Below are positions 35,973-47,616 of a stretch of 64,000 nt of DNA, piece after piece. Each line of letters opens with the position of its first letter. The first letter of the stretch is position 1. The stretch comes from Flavobacteriales bacterium UBA3477. Its GTDB lineage: Bacteria > Bacteroidota > Bacteroidia > Flavobacteriales > Schleiferiaceae. The notes beneath the pieces are model-generated. The model saw nothing but the letters and a program-made list of their open reading frames with translations. It did not search any database and was not told the origin of the DNA. The stretch covers positions 1 to 64,000 of the forward strand of contig DFQY01000053.1 of assembly GCA_002378005.1 (NCBI GenBank). The letters are read 5' to 3'. A program made the translations under genes and the position numbers.

Positions 35973-36815
35973 TTATGCTGATTTGCTCCGTACTTCGACG
36001 ATATCTTCCAATAACTCCTCAGGCGTGAATTCTATGATATCATCCTCCTCTTTAGAGTTTTCAGCATCTAATTTACCAAATGGGTAAGTGTATAGACTCC
36101 ATTTTCCATTAGAATGTTCGAGCGCGCTTAAGTTTTCTACCCAATCCCCGCTATTCATGTAAACGGTAGTCCCTTTGCTGTTTTTAACCTTTCTAATTTG
36201 TGGCTTATGTATGTGCCCACAGATCACTGAATGGTAACCCTTTTCAATGGCCAATTCTGCCGCAACGTTTTCAAAATCAGCAATAAACTTTACGGCCTTT
36301 TTAACACTATCCTTGATTTTTTTTGAAAGGGAGTATTTCTCTTTACCTCGTTTTTCTAGGTAAAGATTCACCGTTCTATTAATCCATATTAATAGGTCGT
36401 AACCCCACCCTCCTAGCTTAGCGATGAACTTAGCCTGCTGTATACTAATGTCAAAAACATCCCCGTGAAAGATCCAGGTCTTTTTTCCCTCTTGCTCAAT
36501 AATGAGTTTGTTCGCCACCTTAATGTTTCCCAAGTCGAAACCAACAAATCGTCGCAATGCTTCATCATGGTTGCCGGTCAGGTAGTCCACTTGGACCCCG
36601 TTTGCCGCCATCTTCAAAAAAGTTCGGACTACTTTTAAATGCGACTTCGGAAAGTATCGCTTGCGAAAATTCCAAATATCAATGATATCACCATTTAAAA
36701 CTAATCGTTTCGGCTCAATCGATTTTAGGTAGTCGTTGAGTTCTTTTGCGTGACAACCAAATGTACCCAAGTGAAGGTCACTCATGACGCAGATATCTAA
36801 CTTCCTTTTTTCCAT
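35973..36815 (-). CDS. Metallophosphoesterase, UDP-2,3-diacylglucosamine hydrolase (LpxH)-like
   Basis: ATG 36815 ('MEKRKLDICVMSDLHLG') is preferred to a TTG 18 bases upstream; the result is 280 residues. The calcineurin-like metal motifs are 'SDLHLG', 'NGDIIDIWNF', 'TGNHDE', 'IFHGDVFD' and 'ICGHIHKP'. LpxH removes UMP from UDP-2,3-diacylglucosamine in lipid A synthesis, and this branch is its usual Bacteroidota relative; whether it is the lipid A enzyme or a paralog cannot be told here. The 93-base spacer upstream (36816-36908) is AT-rich with no clear promoter. Confidence 0.85.
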   Translation of the reverse strand: MEKRKLDICVMSDLHLGTFGCHAKELNDYLKSIEPKRLVLNGDIIDIWNFRKRYFPKSHLKVVRTFLKMAANGVQVDYLTGNHDEALRRFVGFDLGNIKVANKLIIEQEGKKTWIFHGDVFDISIQQAKFIAKLGGWGYDLLIWINRTVNLYLEKRGKEKYSLSKKIKDSVKKAVKFIADFENVAAELAIEKGYHSVICGHIHKPQIRKVKNSKGTTVYMNSGDWVENLSALEHSNGKWSLYTYPFGKLDAENSKEEDDIIEFTPEELLEDIVEVRSKSA

Positions 36816-36908
36816 GGCAAAGCATTTTAACAAACATGCGATGTCGCCGCGGATACTAGGTTATAGAACCGTTAGAGTAATATTAAAGAATATGTGATTA
36901 TCAACAAC

Positions 36909-37792
36909 TTAAAGTTGCAGTTGTGTTAACTCAGTGGCAAGTTGGTTGCGAAGATCTGCACTCGCCGGAATAAGTGGCAAACGAACAGCATCACCGCAAA
37001 TACCGCGTAAATCTAAAAGTGCTTTAATGCCTGCAGGATTTCCTTCAGCGAATAATAGATTGGTTAAATCAAATAAGGCTAAATGTGCTTCTCGTGCAGT
37101 GTAAAAATCTCCCTCAAGCGCCGAATCAACCATCTTGCAAAAGACTTCAGGCACTCCTTGGCCACTCACTGAAATAACCCCTTCGCCGCCAAGAAGTATC
37201 ATATGTAAGGTCAAGTTGTCATCTCCAGAAATAACTTGGAAGCCGTCCGGGCGATTCATCAAGATTTCCGTGATTTGATCCAAATTGCCACTCGCCTCCT
37301 TGATGGCCACGATATTACCAAAGTCCTTAGCTAAGCGTACGGTAGTTTCCGCACTAATATTACTACTGGTTCGACCCGGTACATTGTACAAGATGATAGG
37401 CAACGTGCTGCATTGACTCAAGGCAGCATAATGTTGGTAGATCCCCTCTTGTGTGGGTTTGTTGTAATATGGACTCGCACTAAGAATGGCGCTCACACCC
37501 TCGACATCGAAGTTGGAAATTTCATCCATTAAGGCCTGTGTGTTGTTGCCACCGATGCCATAAATAATGGGTACTCGGTCCTGTGCTTGTGCAATGACAG
37601 TTTGTAAAATCAACGACTTCTCTTCCGAAGTCAACGTCGGATTCTCTGCGGTGGTTCCATTAACGACGAGGTAATCTACCCCATTACTAATGCAATGCTC
37701 AACCAATTTTTTTAGGCCTTCATAATCCACACTTCTATTGTCGTGAAATGGAGTAATTAATGCCACTCCAACACCTGTTAAATCGATGGTTC

Positions 37793-37796
<4 letters not shown>
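36909..37796 (-). CDS. dapA: 4-hydroxy-tetrahydrodipicolinate synthase
   Basis: This 295-residue class I aldolase condenses pyruvate and aspartate semialdehyde, the first committed step to lysine and diaminopimelate. The Schiff-base lysine is K166 in 'VAIKEASGN', the catalytic Tyr is Y137 in 'LYNVPGRT' and the threonine pair is in 'NGTTAENPTL'. The ATG overlaps the stop of the upstream gene by four bases, making it the last gene of prmC-ligA-DUF6913-dapA. Confidence 0.95.
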
Positions 37797-41063
<3,267 letters not shown>

Positions 41064-41089
41064 ACTTTTCGAAAATAGCTACACTACCC

Positions 41090-41097
41090 TACCTTTG
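41090..41097 (+). promoter_or_regulatory. ribD promoter -7 element
   Basis: TACCTTTG matches TAnnTTTG and ends 4 bases before the ribD ATG (41102), implying a leaderless or nearly leaderless message. No FMN riboswitch is present. Confidence 0.5.
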
Positions 41098-41101
41098 TTA
41101 C

Positions 41102-42115
41102 ATGTCAGATCGCAAGTTTCTCACACGTTGCTTACAATTGGCCAATTATGCTCGGGGAAACACCTCTCCCAACCCGTTAGTGGGAGCCGTGGTTGTGCAC
41201 AAGGGTCGAATTATAGGCGAAGGTTACCACCACCGCGCCGGCGAACCCCATGCGGAAGTGATGGCCATCCGATCTGTGAAGGACCCATCATTACTGCCTG
41301 AATCTACTGTTTACTGTAGCCTGGAACCTTGTTCTCATTTCGGAAAAACCCCACCGTGCAGCCATCTTCTGGTGAAGCATGGTGTAGAACGTGTGGTGAT
41401 CGGTTGTTTGGACCCTAATCCTATAGTTGAAGGTCGCGGCAAAGACTACTTAGAACAATACGGGATCCAAGTAGATGTTTACGAAGCTCCTGAAGCGTTT
41501 GAAGCGCTCAACAAAGTGTTCTTCACTAACTTCCTAAAAAAGAGGCCTTATATCGCGTTAAAATGGGCCCGTTCACAAGACGGATACGTAGATCACGTTC
41601 GAGAAAGTGTTGACGTGCCAGCTGCTTCTATATCAGGACCTTTAGCGGCTATTAACACGCACAAATTAAGGGCTGAGTATGACGGTATACTCATTAGTGC
41701 GAAAACATTAGTATTAGACCGACCTAGGTTGAACCTCAGGTATTTTGGAGGTAAAGCGCCGAGACCAATTATCGTAGGATCCCGAACTTTAAAAATTGGA
41801 CCCAAGGAATTATCTGCGTTTGAAATTTCCCCATTAATCGTAACCACAGAAGTAATCCCGGGATTTGATTGCATACAAGTGGATCCGAGAGATGTGGCCC
41901 AATGGCTACCTAAACTCCTCGAACATCGCGTGTTTAGCGTATTGGTCGAAGGCGGCCCCACTCTGCAATCCTCGTTCGTTCGCACCAATCTAGTGGACGA
42001 ATACCATGAATACGTTAGTTCAGAGACCTTAGGCCACGGAGTGCCCGCAATTGCGATCAATCCGAATTCCACGATAATGTTGGGTTCGGACCAATACAAC
42101 AAGCTCATTGGATAG
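41102..42115 (+). CDS. ribD: Bifunctional riboflavin biosynthesis deaminase/reductase
   Basis: ATG 41102 is chosen because the longer open frame runs back into prmC; 337 residues is normal. The N-terminal deaminase has H50-A-E52 and the zinc cysteines C77 and C86 in 'PCSHFGKTPPC'. The reductase half begins near 145 ('RPYIALKWARSQDG') and includes 'SVLVEGGPTLQSSF'. RibD carries out deamination and side-chain reduction in riboflavin synthesis. The gene is followed by yigZ with an 8-base overlap. Confidence 0.94.
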   Translation: MSDRKFLTRCLQLANYARGNTSPNPLVGAVVVHKGRIIGEGYHHRAGEPHAEVMAIRSVKDPSLLPESTVYCSLEPCSHFGKTPPCSHLLVKHGVERVVIGCLDPNPIVEGRGKDYLEQYGIQVDVYEAPEAFEALNKVFFTNFLKKRPYIALKWARSQDGYVDHVRESVDVPAASISGPLAAINTHKLRAEYDGILISAKTLVLDRPRLNLRYFGGKAPRPIIVGSRTLKIGPKELSAFEISPLIVTTEVIPGFDCIQVDPRDVAQWLPKLLEHRVFSVLVEGGPTLQSSFVRTNLVDEYHEYVSSETLGHGVPAIAINPNSTIMLGSDQYNKLIG

Positions 42116-42707
42116 TTTTCGCACCATAACAGAGCCTTGTGTTGCGGATATCAAAGAGAAAGGCAGTGTGTTCAAGGCCTACTTGCTTCCAGTACAATCA
42201 ACGGAGAGCTTTTTCAACCAATTGGGTTTTATCAAAGAACAAGAGCCCAAGGCAAATCATCATTGTTGGGCCTACAGGATTGATCCAGACGGCCTATTAG
42301 AACGTTCCTCAGACGATGGTGAGCCCTCTAATACCGCTAGTGCACCCATTCTCCGAGCCCTGATTTCCGCGGAATTGTACAACGTGGCGGTGGTCGTGGT
42401 TCGGTATTTCGGAGGCATAAAACTTGGGGTCTCTGGACTTATTTCCGCCTATGGAGATGCCACTCGGGCAGTAATTAATAGCGCACCTATTTTGGAAACC
42501 AAACTGACTTGGACCTTGAGTATAACGTTTGGCTATAATCAAATCTCCTTTGTAGAGCGTATCTGCAAATCAAGTGCAGTGGAAATATTAGAGCGCAACC
42601 AAGAGGCAACGTTGACCTACCATATCTCGGTAATAAGAAGTAATTTCGAAGAAATCAAAGGTCAACTTGAAGCCAATCACCTCCTTACTGTTCGCACTGA
42701 TTTGTAG
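42108..42707 (+). CDS. yigZ: YigZ/IMPACT family protein
   Basis: The start is probably TTG 42108, overlapping ribD by 8 bases; no in-frame ATG exists nearby. The 199-residue protein has the IMPACT signature: 'HHCWAYRI', 'SSDDGEPSNTASAPILRAL' and 'VVVVRYFGGIKLGVSGLISA'. YigZ/YvyE proteins bear a ribosomal S5-like fold and are linked to translation control, but their exact activity is unsettled. Confidence 0.9.
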   Translation: MDSFRTITEPCVADIKEKGSVFKAYLLPVQSTESFFNQLGFIKEQEPKANHHCWAYRIDPDGLLERSSDDGEPSNTASAPILRALISAELYNVAVVVVRYFGGIKLGVSGLISAYGDATRAVINSAPILETKLTWTLSITFGYNQISFVERICKSSAVEILERNQEATLTYHISVIRSNFEEIKGQLEANHLLTVRTDL

Positions 42708-44241
42708 CACCACTTTCGCGCAAAATCGTCCAGGCGTAGAATATCGCCATACTCTAACGAAAAAGACGCCTTTTGCGACCTATGAGCGGTATGCCATAAA
42801 ATACAAAGGTTTGGCGATTGTTGACGGGCAATATTTGGAGGCCCGATCTTTCACTGGTCAAAAGTTGAAGTCATGGAGAAGCATTTCTTATGAAAAGCTG
42901 GACCAATTACCTGCTTCACCCCAAGGTCCCGCATTATGGTATGCCGATAATTCTTGGAAGTCCGTTGAAGTAGATACGGTTCTTTCGGGATCAAAACACG
43001 AGTTGGTTATTTCTCAGAATGGAACAATTCTAGAGCGACGTGATCTTACCGCACATGCCCTCGACACAACCGTAGCGGTACGGGTATTTAATCCAGACCC
43101 GCTCACCCCCTTTGGTTACAGTTATGGCGGTAGTTATGTGGATATGAATGATGGAAATGGGGGCATTTTAGATTCCCTAGCCATTATAGATAGCATTACG
43201 GTCAATACCAACGCAGGTGGTGCCATTCTGGAGAATCAATACCTCAAGGTGGTAGATTTTGATGCCCCCTACATTGCCCCTAGTACCAATGCCTCACAAT
43301 GGATGGCCAGTCGTTCTGATGATGCCTTTGAACAAGTGATGGTGGTATATCACATTACGCTTTGGAACCAATACCTAGATAGCTTGGGATATGATAGTGT
43401 GTTGAACTATGCCATCCATGTGGATCCACAAGCCTTAAATGGCCAGGATCAAAGTATGTTCAACTTCGGGTACAACCCTCCCCGCCTGTATTTTGGGGAA
43501 GGCGGTGTGGATGATGCAGAGGATGCCGATGTGATCATTCATGAGTTGAGTCATGCCATATCTCATGGAGCGTCGCCAAATACAAATACAGGTACTGAAA
43601 GACGCACGTTTGATGAGGCCTTCGGAGATTACTTTGCGGAACGCTATGGTCGACGACTAGGCATTACAAGTACTAGAGTATTTGATTGGGACGGAAACAA
43701 TACCTTTTGGAATGGACGCTCGATCAGTTATGATGGATCCAAGAATTACAACACGATCTTCTTTTCTAATATCTACCAACACACAGATTTGATGTCTAGT
43801 GCCATGCTCGAGTTTTCGGGTGCTGCAGGAGTTCAGCCCGCGATTGCTGACCAAATAATTTTGGAAGCAGTGCATATGTTAATGCCAAACCAAGGATTGA
43901 GAAAAATTGCTCAAAACATTCTTTTTGCAGATTCATTGGTCACTGGCGGGTCTTATCAATCACAGATACAACAGAGCTTTGGAGCGCCGAAAAACATCCT
44001 CAATCAAAACGACATAAAGGAACTAACGGAATCACAAGGCTGCCAATTATACTATACGAAAGATGGGTGGTTATTGAACCCCAAAGCAGCTACTGAAATA
44101 AGTGTGAGCTTATTCAACACGGCGGGTCAACTTTTGAGTATAACAAGCACCACGGAAACATTACTAATTAATGATAATCAGGTGTTTATGATTGTTGTGA
44201 AGCTTGATTCTGGAGAGGTGATGACCTTTAAAGTGCCTTAA
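42667..44241 (+). CDS. Secreted zinc metalloprotease (gluzincin) with a T9SS-like C-terminus
   Basis: Start is TTG 42667, 41 bases inside yigZ: only this start supplies the signal peptide ('MKPITSLLFALICSTTFAQ'). The zinc site is H292-ELS-H296 with the third ligand probably E317 in 'TFDEAFGDYFAERYG', the gluzincin HExxH-plus-Glu layout of M4/M36 peptidases. The region before it is a pro-domain-like beta-rich segment. The last 60 residues ('GWLLNPKAATEISVSLFNTA', later 'VVKLDSGEVMTFKVP') look like a type A T9SS sorting domain. Exact peptidase family is not certain. It ends 14 bases inside the convergent thioesterase gene. Confidence 0.82.
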   Translation: MKPITSLLFALICSTTFAQNRPGVEYRHTLTKKTPFATYERYAIKYKGLAIVDGQYLEARSFTGQKLKSWRSISYEKLDQLPASPQGPALWYADNSWKSVEVDTVLSGSKHELVISQNGTILERRDLTAHALDTTVAVRVFNPDPLTPFGYSYGGSYVDMNDGNGGILDSLAIIDSITVNTNAGGAILENQYLKVVDFDAPYIAPSTNASQWMASRSDDAFEQVMVVYHITLWNQYLDSLGYDSVLNYAIHVDPQALNGQDQSMFNFGYNPPRLYFGEGGVDDAEDADVIIHELSHAISHGASPNTNTGTERRTFDEAFGDYFAERYGRRLGITSTRVFDWDGNNTFWNGRSISYDGSKNYNTIFFSNIYQHTDLMSSAMLEFSGAAGVQPAIADQIILEAVHMLMPNQGLRKIAQNILFADSLVTGGSYQSQIQQSFGAPKNILNQNDIKELTESQGCQLYYTKDGWLLNPKAATEISVSLFNTAGQLLSITSTTETLLINDNQVFMIVVKLDSGEVMTFKVP

Positions 44242-44638
44242 GCAGGACTTGTAAATCAGAAGGACAGCTCTTAGGCTTGAAGGTTTCTGTATCACAAAAA
44301 ACAAGAACTACTTTACCGGTAACCAGCGTATTGCCTGACCCATCTCTAAGGTGGTGGTAAAATGATATCTTCCTGGTGGGTAGCTCGATCAATCTAGTTT
44401 CCAAAAAGATTTGCTCGTCATACTTCGCGCCACGTTTAAAATCGATACTCATGTGGACTACAGGAAGCATCGTTCCAGTCTCTTCCATTTGAGCATATGT
44501 CATTCCTATTTGACGAAGTAATTCTACCCTTCCAACTTCAAAATATGAGGCGTAGTTTCCGTAGTACACAACACCCATTTGATCCGTCTCCGAATATCTA
44601 GGGCGAAATTCTGTAAAATTTGAAATATTTAATTCCAT
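44228..44638 (-). CDS. Acyl-CoA thioesterase, YbgC/4HBT family
   Basis: ATG 44638 ('MELNISNFTEFRPRY') gives 136 residues; a TTG 12 bases upstream is less likely. The hotdog-fold signature 'ETDQMGVVYYGNYASYFEVG' contains the catalytic Asp-Tyr region of the 4-hydroxybenzoyl-CoA thioesterase family. It probably hydrolyses acyl-CoA or acyl-ACP; the native substrate is unknown. A near-consensus TTACTTTG (44655-44648) lies just upstream as a possible promoter. Confidence 0.88.
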   Translation of the reverse strand: MELNISNFTEFRPRYSETDQMGVVYYGNYASYFEVGRVELLRQIGMTYAQMEETGTMLPVVHMSIDFKRGAKYDEQIFLETRLIELPTRKISFYHHLRDGSGNTLVTGKVVLVFCDTETFKPKSCPSDLQVLLKAL

Positions 44639-44705
44639 TGTAAGGACCAAAGTAACCCTTTTTGAAATGGCTTTTTAGTGGTGAGAAATGCCCTGAGCGC
44701 ACTAT

Positions 44706-44714
44706 TTATGCACA
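44706..44714 (+). promoter_or_regulatory. DnaA box
   Basis: TTATGCACA matches the DnaA-box consensus TTATNCACA. It is 265 bases upstream of dnaA and may serve autoregulation. Confidence 0.45.
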
Positions 44715-44868
44715 ATAGGGCTGAGTATCAGTAATTTATACCTAAAATTTTTAGCCAATTATTTAAATAACTGATTTACAGTAATATAGCCCGCCCCTTA
44801 GCAAAAACTTTTTATTAACACAACCCTCAAAAAATTTTTTTAAAAGGGAATTTATAAACACATTTGTA

Positions 44869-44940
44869 ATGCAAGTCATGGAGGCCTCACTCACCGCCAT
44901 TTTTGCCGCCCAGATAGATTTTTGTTTAATCAATGACTAA
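44869..44940 (+). CDS. Possible 23-codon leader ORF before dnaA
   Basis: ATG 44869 (a second in-frame ATG is at 44878) opens a short frame whose product contains 'MEASLTAIFAAQIDFCLIND', ending at TAA 44938-44940. The next base begins the hairpin at 44941. It lies in the probable dnaA leader, downstream of a CACATTTG promoter-like box. No homology is known to me; it may be a chance frame. Confidence 0.25.
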   Translation: MQVMEASLTAIFAAQIDFCLIND

Positions 44941-44961
44941 CGGAGGAATGAACAGCCTCCG
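44941..44961 (+). promoter_or_regulatory. Hairpin in the dnaA leader
   Basis: CGGAGG (44941-44946) pairs perfectly with CCTCCG (44956-44961) around a 9-base loop, 17 bases before the dnaA ATG. No T tract follows, so it is not an intrinsic terminator; it could affect translation. Confidence 0.35.
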
Positions 44962-44978
44962 ATAAGAGATTTTTGACC

Positions 44979-46412
44979 ATGGATAAAAGCGTTAACGCTG
45001 TTTGGAAACACACCCTCCAATTCATTAATGATAACGTAGATGAACAATGTTTTGCAACTTGGTTTGAACCGATCAAACCACTCAAGATTCAAGGGAACGT
45101 ATTAACTGTTCAGGTTCCCTCTAAGTTCTTCTATGAATACCTGGAGGAAAATTACATTCATCTGCTTAAATCAGCCATTACCAAGTGCATGGGCGATAAT
45201 GCAAAATTGGTATACAGCATTGTGTTGGAGAATGCTTATGACAATGCCACTCCTCCTACTATGAAGTTGCCTAGTGCAGGCCGCAAAAAGCTTAGTCCTC
45301 AATCTGTCAATATGCCAATGAAGATCGGCAATGATAAGGGTATCAAGAATCCTTTCGTTATTCCTGGACTTCAGAAATTAAATATTGATAGTCAGCTAAA
45401 TCCGAGTTACAACTTTGATAATTTCATCGAAGGCGATTGCAACCGTCTGGCTCGAAGTGCAGGATTCGCAGTATCAAAAAATCCAGGTGGTACATCTTTC
45501 AATCCGTTGATGCTTTACGGCGGTGTCGGTTTAGGTAAAACCCACCTTGCACATGCTATAGGTGTTGAAATAAAGGACAATTACCCAGAGAAAACTGTAT
45601 TATATGTAAGCGCAGAGAAGTTTACTCAGCAATTCATTGATAGCATTAGAAATAACACCAAGAACGATTTTGTTCACTTCTATCAAATGATCGATGTGTT
45701 GCTCATTGACGATGTGCAAAGCTTCTCCGGTAAGGAAAAAACTCAGGATGTATTCTTTGAGATATTCAATCACTTGCACCAGAACGGCAATCAAATCATC
45801 TTGACTTCTGATAGGGCTCCTGTTGAGCTTCAAGGTATGGAGCAGCGCTTGTTGAGCCGCTTCAAGTGGGGCTTGAGTGCAGATTTACAAAAGCCAGATC
45901 TTGAGACGCGTGTAGCTATTCTTGTAAAGAAACTTTACAACGACGGTATTGAGATTGACCAAGAGATAATAGAGTACATTGCCTATGCCATTAATTCAAA
46001 CATCCGCGAATTAGAGGGTGCGCTAATCTCTATTCTTGCACAAAGCAGCTTAAACAAAAGGCAAATCACCATGGAACTTGTGAAATCTATGGTAGATAAG
46101 TTCGTCAAGAGCACCACACGAGAGATTTCTGTAGATTTTATCCAAAAAGTAGTCTGTGATTACTTCGATATGCCACTTGAATTGCTGAAAAGTAAGACAC
46201 GTAAACGTGAAATTGTACAGGCCCGACAGCTATCTATGTACTTCTCTAAGCAGCTGACTAAGAATAGTTTAGCTTCAATCGGCCAGCAATGCGGAAATAA
46301 GGATCATGCTACGGTACTTCACGCATGTAGAACAGTAAATAACCTACGAGAAACAGACAAGCGTTTCAGAACCTATGTTGAGGAACTGCAGAAACGATTG
46401 ACTTTATCGTAA
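44979..46412 (+). CDS. dnaA: Chromosomal replication initiator protein DnaA
   Basis: ATG 44979 is chosen over an upstream in-frame TTG; 477 residues. The N-terminal DnaB-interacting domain begins 'AVWKHTLQFINDNVDEQCF'. A low-complexity linker covers about 90-140. The AAA+ domain has Walker A GGVGLGKT (181-188) and 'VLLIDDVQSFSGKEKTQ'. The C-terminal DNA-binding domain has the DnaA signature 'NKDHATVLHACRTVNNL'. It binds DnaA boxes and opens the origin. A perfect terminator follows, so it is transcribed apart from the next genes. Confidence 0.97.
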   Translation: MDKSVNAVWKHTLQFINDNVDEQCFATWFEPIKPLKIQGNVLTVQVPSKFFYEYLEENYIHLLKSAITKCMGDNAKLVYSIVLENAYDNATPPTMKLPSAGRKKLSPQSVNMPMKIGNDKGIKNPFVIPGLQKLNIDSQLNPSYNFDNFIEGDCNRLARSAGFAVSKNPGGTSFNPLMLYGGVGLGKTHLAHAIGVEIKDNYPEKTVLYVSAEKFTQQFIDSIRNNTKNDFVHFYQMIDVLLIDDVQSFSGKEKTQDVFFEIFNHLHQNGNQIILTSDRAPVELQGMEQRLLSRFKWGLSADLQKPDLETRVAILVKKLYNDGIEIDQEIIEYIAYAINSNIRELEGALISILAQSSLNKRQITMELVKSMVDKFVKSTTREISVDFIQKVVCDYFDMPLELLKSKTRKREIVQARQLSMYFSKQLTKNSLASIGQQCGNKDHATVLHACRTVNNLRETDKRFRTYVEELQKRLTLS

Positions 46413-46436
46413 TGAAATACGAGCGAATGCTATTTA

Positions 46437-46468
46437 GAGTCAGTATCTTCGGATACTGACTCTTTTTT
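46437..46468 (+). terminator. Strong intrinsic terminator after dnaA
   Basis: GAGTCAGTATC (46437-46447) and GATACTGACTC (46452-46462) form a perfect 11-bp stem with a TTCG tetraloop, followed by six T residues. The next start codon is 4 bases beyond. Confidence 0.92.
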
Positions 46469-46471
46469 ATT

Positions 46472-46918
46472 ATGAAAATACTAATGGTTTGTCTCGGAAA
46501 TATATGCCGATCTCCCCTCGCCCATGGCATTTTAGAATCTAAACTTCCAAAAGGCTGGAGCGTAGATTCTGCTGGTACTTCAGGTTGGCATGAAGGAGAG
46601 CGTCCTGACACTAGATCGATTCTCGAGGCCAAAAAGCACAATATCAACATCGACCATCAACGTTCCCGTCCCGTGCTTGAACAAGATTTCTACGAGTTCG
46701 ATATTCTTTTCGCCATGGATTCTTCTAACTACACGAACATGTGTAATATGGCCCCGGAAGAGGGATTGAAAAGCAAGGTTAGGTTGATTATGAACGAGGT
46801 AGAACCTGGCAAAAATATACAAGTACCCGACCCTTACACTGGAGGCCAGAGTGGATTTGCTCACGTGTTTGGAATGTTGGATGGGGCTATTGATGCCTTC
46901 TTAGAAAAGAACTCATGA
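46472..46918 (+). CDS. Low-molecular-weight protein-tyrosine phosphatase
   Basis: The protein has 148 residues. The P-loop is C7-LGNIC-R13-S with the nucleophile C7, and the general acid is D120 in 'VPDPYTGG'. It dephosphorylates phosphotyrosine or small arylphosphates; a role in exopolysaccharide control is common but no kinase is nearby. It overlaps the RsmI-like gene by ATGA. The promoter must lie within or before the dnaA terminator. Confidence 0.93.
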   Translation: MKILMVCLGNICRSPLAHGILESKLPKGWSVDSAGTSGWHEGERPDTRSILEAKKHNINIDHQRSRPVLEQDFYEFDILFAMDSSNYTNMCNMAPEEGLKSKVRLIMNEVEPGKNIQVPDPYTGGQSGFAHVFGMLDGAIDAFLEKNS

Positions 46919-47613
46919 AAGGAACTATATATTTAATACCCAATACTTTGGGGCCTACATCTGGCGATAAGGTTTTACCTGTCGATGTACAACAAATGTT
47001 GGGTAGTTTGACGTATTTCATCGTTGAAAATGAACGTACAGCTCGTGCTTTCATTAAAAGCATACATCCGGATAAAAATCAACAAGAACTTAGGTTCGAG
47101 ATCATTGATAAACAAACCGATCCCTTAGACCTACCCTTATTTTTAAAACCTGTGGAACAAGGTCAGGATGTCGGTATTATTTCCGAAGCGGGAGTGCCCT
47201 GTGTGGCAGATCCGGGTTCAGAAATTGTCAGCATTGCACATAGAAAGGGTTTGCGTGTTGTTCCTATGGTCGGCCCCTCCTCTATCTTGTTGGCTTTGAT
47301 GGCAAGTGGTTTCAACGGACAACAATTTACGTTTAGAGGATACCTGCCTTTTGATAAGCCTATTAGAAAGCGAGTGTTTCAGGCCATGATCAAAGATTGT
47401 AGAGATGGTATTACTCAGATTTTCATGGAAACGCCTTACCGCAATAATAAGCTGCTAGAAGAATTGGCCTCAACTTTACATCCTGAGACTAAGCTTTGTA
47501 TCGCTGCAGACATTACCTTAGATACTGAATTTATTGCCACTAAGACCATTTCACAATGGAAAAGTGAGCGCATCGATTTGCACAAAAGGCCTACGATATT
47601 TTTAATTGACTAA
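46915..47613 (+). CDS. Tetrapyrrole-methylase-fold SAM methyltransferase, RsmI-like
   Basis: The 232-residue protein has the N-terminal 'GTIYLIPNTLGPTSGDKVLP', the glycine-rich 'QDVGIISEAGVPCVADPGSE' and 'VPMVGPSSILLALMASGFNG', as in RsmI, which 2'-O-methylates C1402 of 16S rRNA. It is shorter than E. coli RsmI (286) and represents a second Bacteroidota type, so the target is inferred. It lies between a phosphatase and rsh. Confidence 0.85.
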   Translation: MKGTIYLIPNTLGPTSGDKVLPVDVQQMLGSLTYFIVENERTARAFIKSIHPDKNQQELRFEIIDKQTDPLDLPLFLKPVEQGQDVGIISEAGVPCVADPGSEIVSIAHRKGLRVVPMVGPSSILLALMASGFNGQQFTFRGYLPFDKPIRKRVFQAMIKDCRDGITQIFMETPYRNNKLLEELASTLHPETKLCIAADITLDTEFIATKTISQWKSERIDLHKRPTIFLID

Positions 47614-47616
47614 ACA

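Larger units (their letters stand above)
44639..44978. other. Divergent spacer upstream of dnaA
   Basis: This is the longest gene-free stretch, about 340 bases. It is AT-rich, especially 44801-44860 with runs of A and T. It holds one DnaA box, a promoter-like CACATTTG at 44859-44866 (one base off TAnnTTTG), a 23-codon open frame and a GC-rich hairpin before dnaA. I see only one good DnaA box, so I do not call it an origin. Confidence 0.6.

Noticed and set aside
36898..36906. DnaA-box-like TTATCAACA between dapA and the LpxH-like gene.
   Set aside because: A single site with one mismatch is expected by chance in AT-rich spacers.
41593..42108. A 171-codon minus-strand frame opposite ribD.
   Set aside because: It lies wholly inside the RibD reductase domain and shows no coherent protein pattern.
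44639..44978. Possible chromosomal origin beside dnaA.
   Set aside because: AT-rich and with one TTATGCACA box, but I find no cluster of DnaA boxes. GC skew over the whole chromosome would decide it.
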